From contig NZ_AP025516.1 in the NCBI RefSeq assembly GCF_023169885.1, positions 2,552,501 through 2,616,500 on the forward strand: a stretch of DNA of 64,000 bases, read 5' to 3'. The notes below the pieces were generated by a model. That model made no database searches. It was given only the letters and a program-made list of their open reading frames with translations, and had not been told where the DNA came from. This document shows positions 63,677-64,000 of the stretch, in pieces. A program made the position numbers and the translations under genes. The stretch's first letter is position 1. Each line of letters starts with the position of its first letter. The DNA comes from Desulfofustis limnaeus. Its GTDB lineage: Bacteria > Desulfobacterota > Desulfobulbia > Desulfobulbales > Desulfocapsaceae.

Positions 63677-63723
63677 CTGGTGCACCAGGAGAGATTCGAA
63701 CTCCCGACCTACGGATTCGTAGT
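63677..63723. repeat. att site copy 3, inside the intact tRNA-Arg(ACG)
   Basis: The 47-bp core from the CCA end to the anticodon loop, identical to copies at 37929 and 51591. Integration here keeps the tRNA intact. Confidence 0.93.
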
Positions 63724-63754
63724 CCGTTGCTCTATCCAACTGAGCTACTGGTGC
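63678..63754 (-). tRNA. tRNA-Arg (anticodon ACG)
   Basis: Minus strand. Acceptor GCACCAG pairs with CTGGTGC, D-arm GCTCAGTTGGATAGAGC, anticodon stem ACGGA/TCCGT with loop CTACGAA (anticodon ACG, A34 expected to become inosine), T-arm CGGGAGTTCGAATCTC, CCA encoded. It is the target of both islands. Confidence 0.97.
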
Positions 63755-63792
63755 GTAAGGATTGGTGACTATACTTCAGAACAGGCATCAAC

Positions 63793-64000
63793 TCAAGCCT
63801 GTTTTTTACCGGCCTCCTCTTTTTCCGCCTTCTCGAAGGCGATCTCGTGCTCCAGGGGTTTCAGGGTCGGATCGGCGGTGATCAGGACCTTGACCTGATA
63901 CTGCTCTTCCAGCTCCACCAGTTCCTGGCGCTTATTGTTCAGCAGATACTGAGCGATATCCAGCGGGAATCGGCATTTGACCCGTACCACCTGCTTGCGG
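63793..64000 (-). CDS. RNase E/G family protein, C-terminal end (partial)
   Basis: The gene enters from the right edge; the last about 68 residues are visible. VRVKCRFPLDIAQYLLNNKRQELVELEEQYQVKVLITADPTLKPLEHEIAFEKAE matches the end of the catalytic domain of RNase G/E, where VxVPVDVAxxLLNxKRxxLxxLE...VxIxADPxL is typical. It lies upstream of tRNA-Arg(ACG) on the same strand. The family member (Rng or Rne) cannot be decided from this part. Confidence 0.82.
   Translation of the reverse strand, partial: RKQVVRVKCRFPLDIAQYLLNNKRQELVELEEQYQVKVLITADPTLKPLEHEIAFEKAEKEEAGKKQA

Larger units (their letters stand above)
51591..63723 (+). mobile_element. Integrative island B: satellite-like element with a sigma-54 switch
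   Basis: About 12.1 kb between att copies 2 and 3. All its genes are on the plus strand: integrase, sigma-54 activator, sigma-54 promoter, DNA-binding protein, primase-polymerase/helicase, docking-domain protein, SSB-like protein, unknown, terminase small-like, terminase large-like, unknown, two exported proteins. I found no capsid, portal, tail, lysis or conjugation genes and no IS. The mix of integration, replication and packaging functions without virion genes is what phage satellites show. Confidence 0.8.

Noticed and set aside
51591-63723. Full prophage interpretation of island B
   Set aside because: A terminase is present, but no portal, capsid, tail or lysis protein could be recognised among the remaining genes; 12 kb is also too small.
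1-64000. CRISPR arrays and cas genes
   Set aside because: No regularly spaced direct repeats of 25-40 bp and no Cas-like protein were seen on either strand.

Overview
The window looks like chromosome from a Desulfobacterota (deltaproteobacterial) anaerobe, possibly Desulfobulbales-like. The pointers are a selenocysteine-containing membrane formate dehydrogenase with FdhE, a DUF3786 protein, an EFR1-type flavodoxin-ferredoxin fusion, moderately high G+C in the resident genes, and many insertion sequences. The taxon is an inference; no rRNA gene is present.

Region 1 (1-7.6 kb) is a pile-up of mobile DNA. The 5' part of a group II intron sits in an IS66 transposase gene and is itself split by an IS200/IS605 element. 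IS66 has cut off the 3' end of a winged-helix/ATPase regulator, whose codon 7 is also split by an IS5-type element with a TAAA duplication. A lipoprotein gene and a complete IS4-family element (9-bp target duplication) follow.

Region 2 (7.6-27.5 kb) is resident DNA with a metabolic and stress flavour: M48 lipoprotein protease, GRAM-like protein, EFR1 ferredoxin, CPA-type antiporter, fdnGHI-fdhE, a second-type FtsH, a double-domain UspA and KefB/C-like antiporter operon, a short-chain dehydrogenase, DUF2161 and DUF3786. Three copies of a roughly 150-bp imperfect palindrome (7.70, 18.99 and 25.00 kb) are interspersed.

Region 3 (27.7-31.3 kb) holds two toxin-antitoxin loci. One is a HigBA-like pair with a frameshifted toxin. 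The other is an MqsRA-like pair with a third overlapping gene, and a second copy of the IS5-type element sits exactly on that gene's stop codon.

Region 4 (31.4-37.9 kb) is core chromosome: tRNA-Arg(CCG), an HNH nuclease, folC, a UvrD/PcrA-type helicase and a small conserved protein. A complete class C group II intron follows, inserted directly behind the terminator hairpin that belongs to tRNA-Arg(ACG).

Region 5 (37.9-63.7 kb) is two tandem integrative elements in the 3' end of tRNA-Arg(ACG). The intact tRNA lies at 63.68-63.75 kb, and a 47-bp att core occurs three times (37929, 51591, 63677). Each element starts with its own tyrosine integrase, has its own integrase-arm-like repeats at both ends, and carries its own terminator next to att. 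Island A (37.93-51.59 kb) has IS1634, a radical SAM/SPASM protein, IS200, a serine recombinase, a replication-like gene split by an ISNCY-type element, and a TOPRIM/HTH operon. Island B (51.59-63.68 kb) is intact and compact: integrase, a receiver-less sigma-54 activator with GAFTGA, a near-perfect sigma-54 promoter with a palindromic upstream site, a small DNA-binding protein, a primase-polymerase/helicase, an SSB-like protein, small and large terminase-like proteins, and two exported proteins. No capsid, portal or tail gene is visible. This resembles a phage-satellite-type element under a self-encoded sigma-54 switch and is the most interesting object here.

The window ends in the 3' part of an RNase E/G gene.
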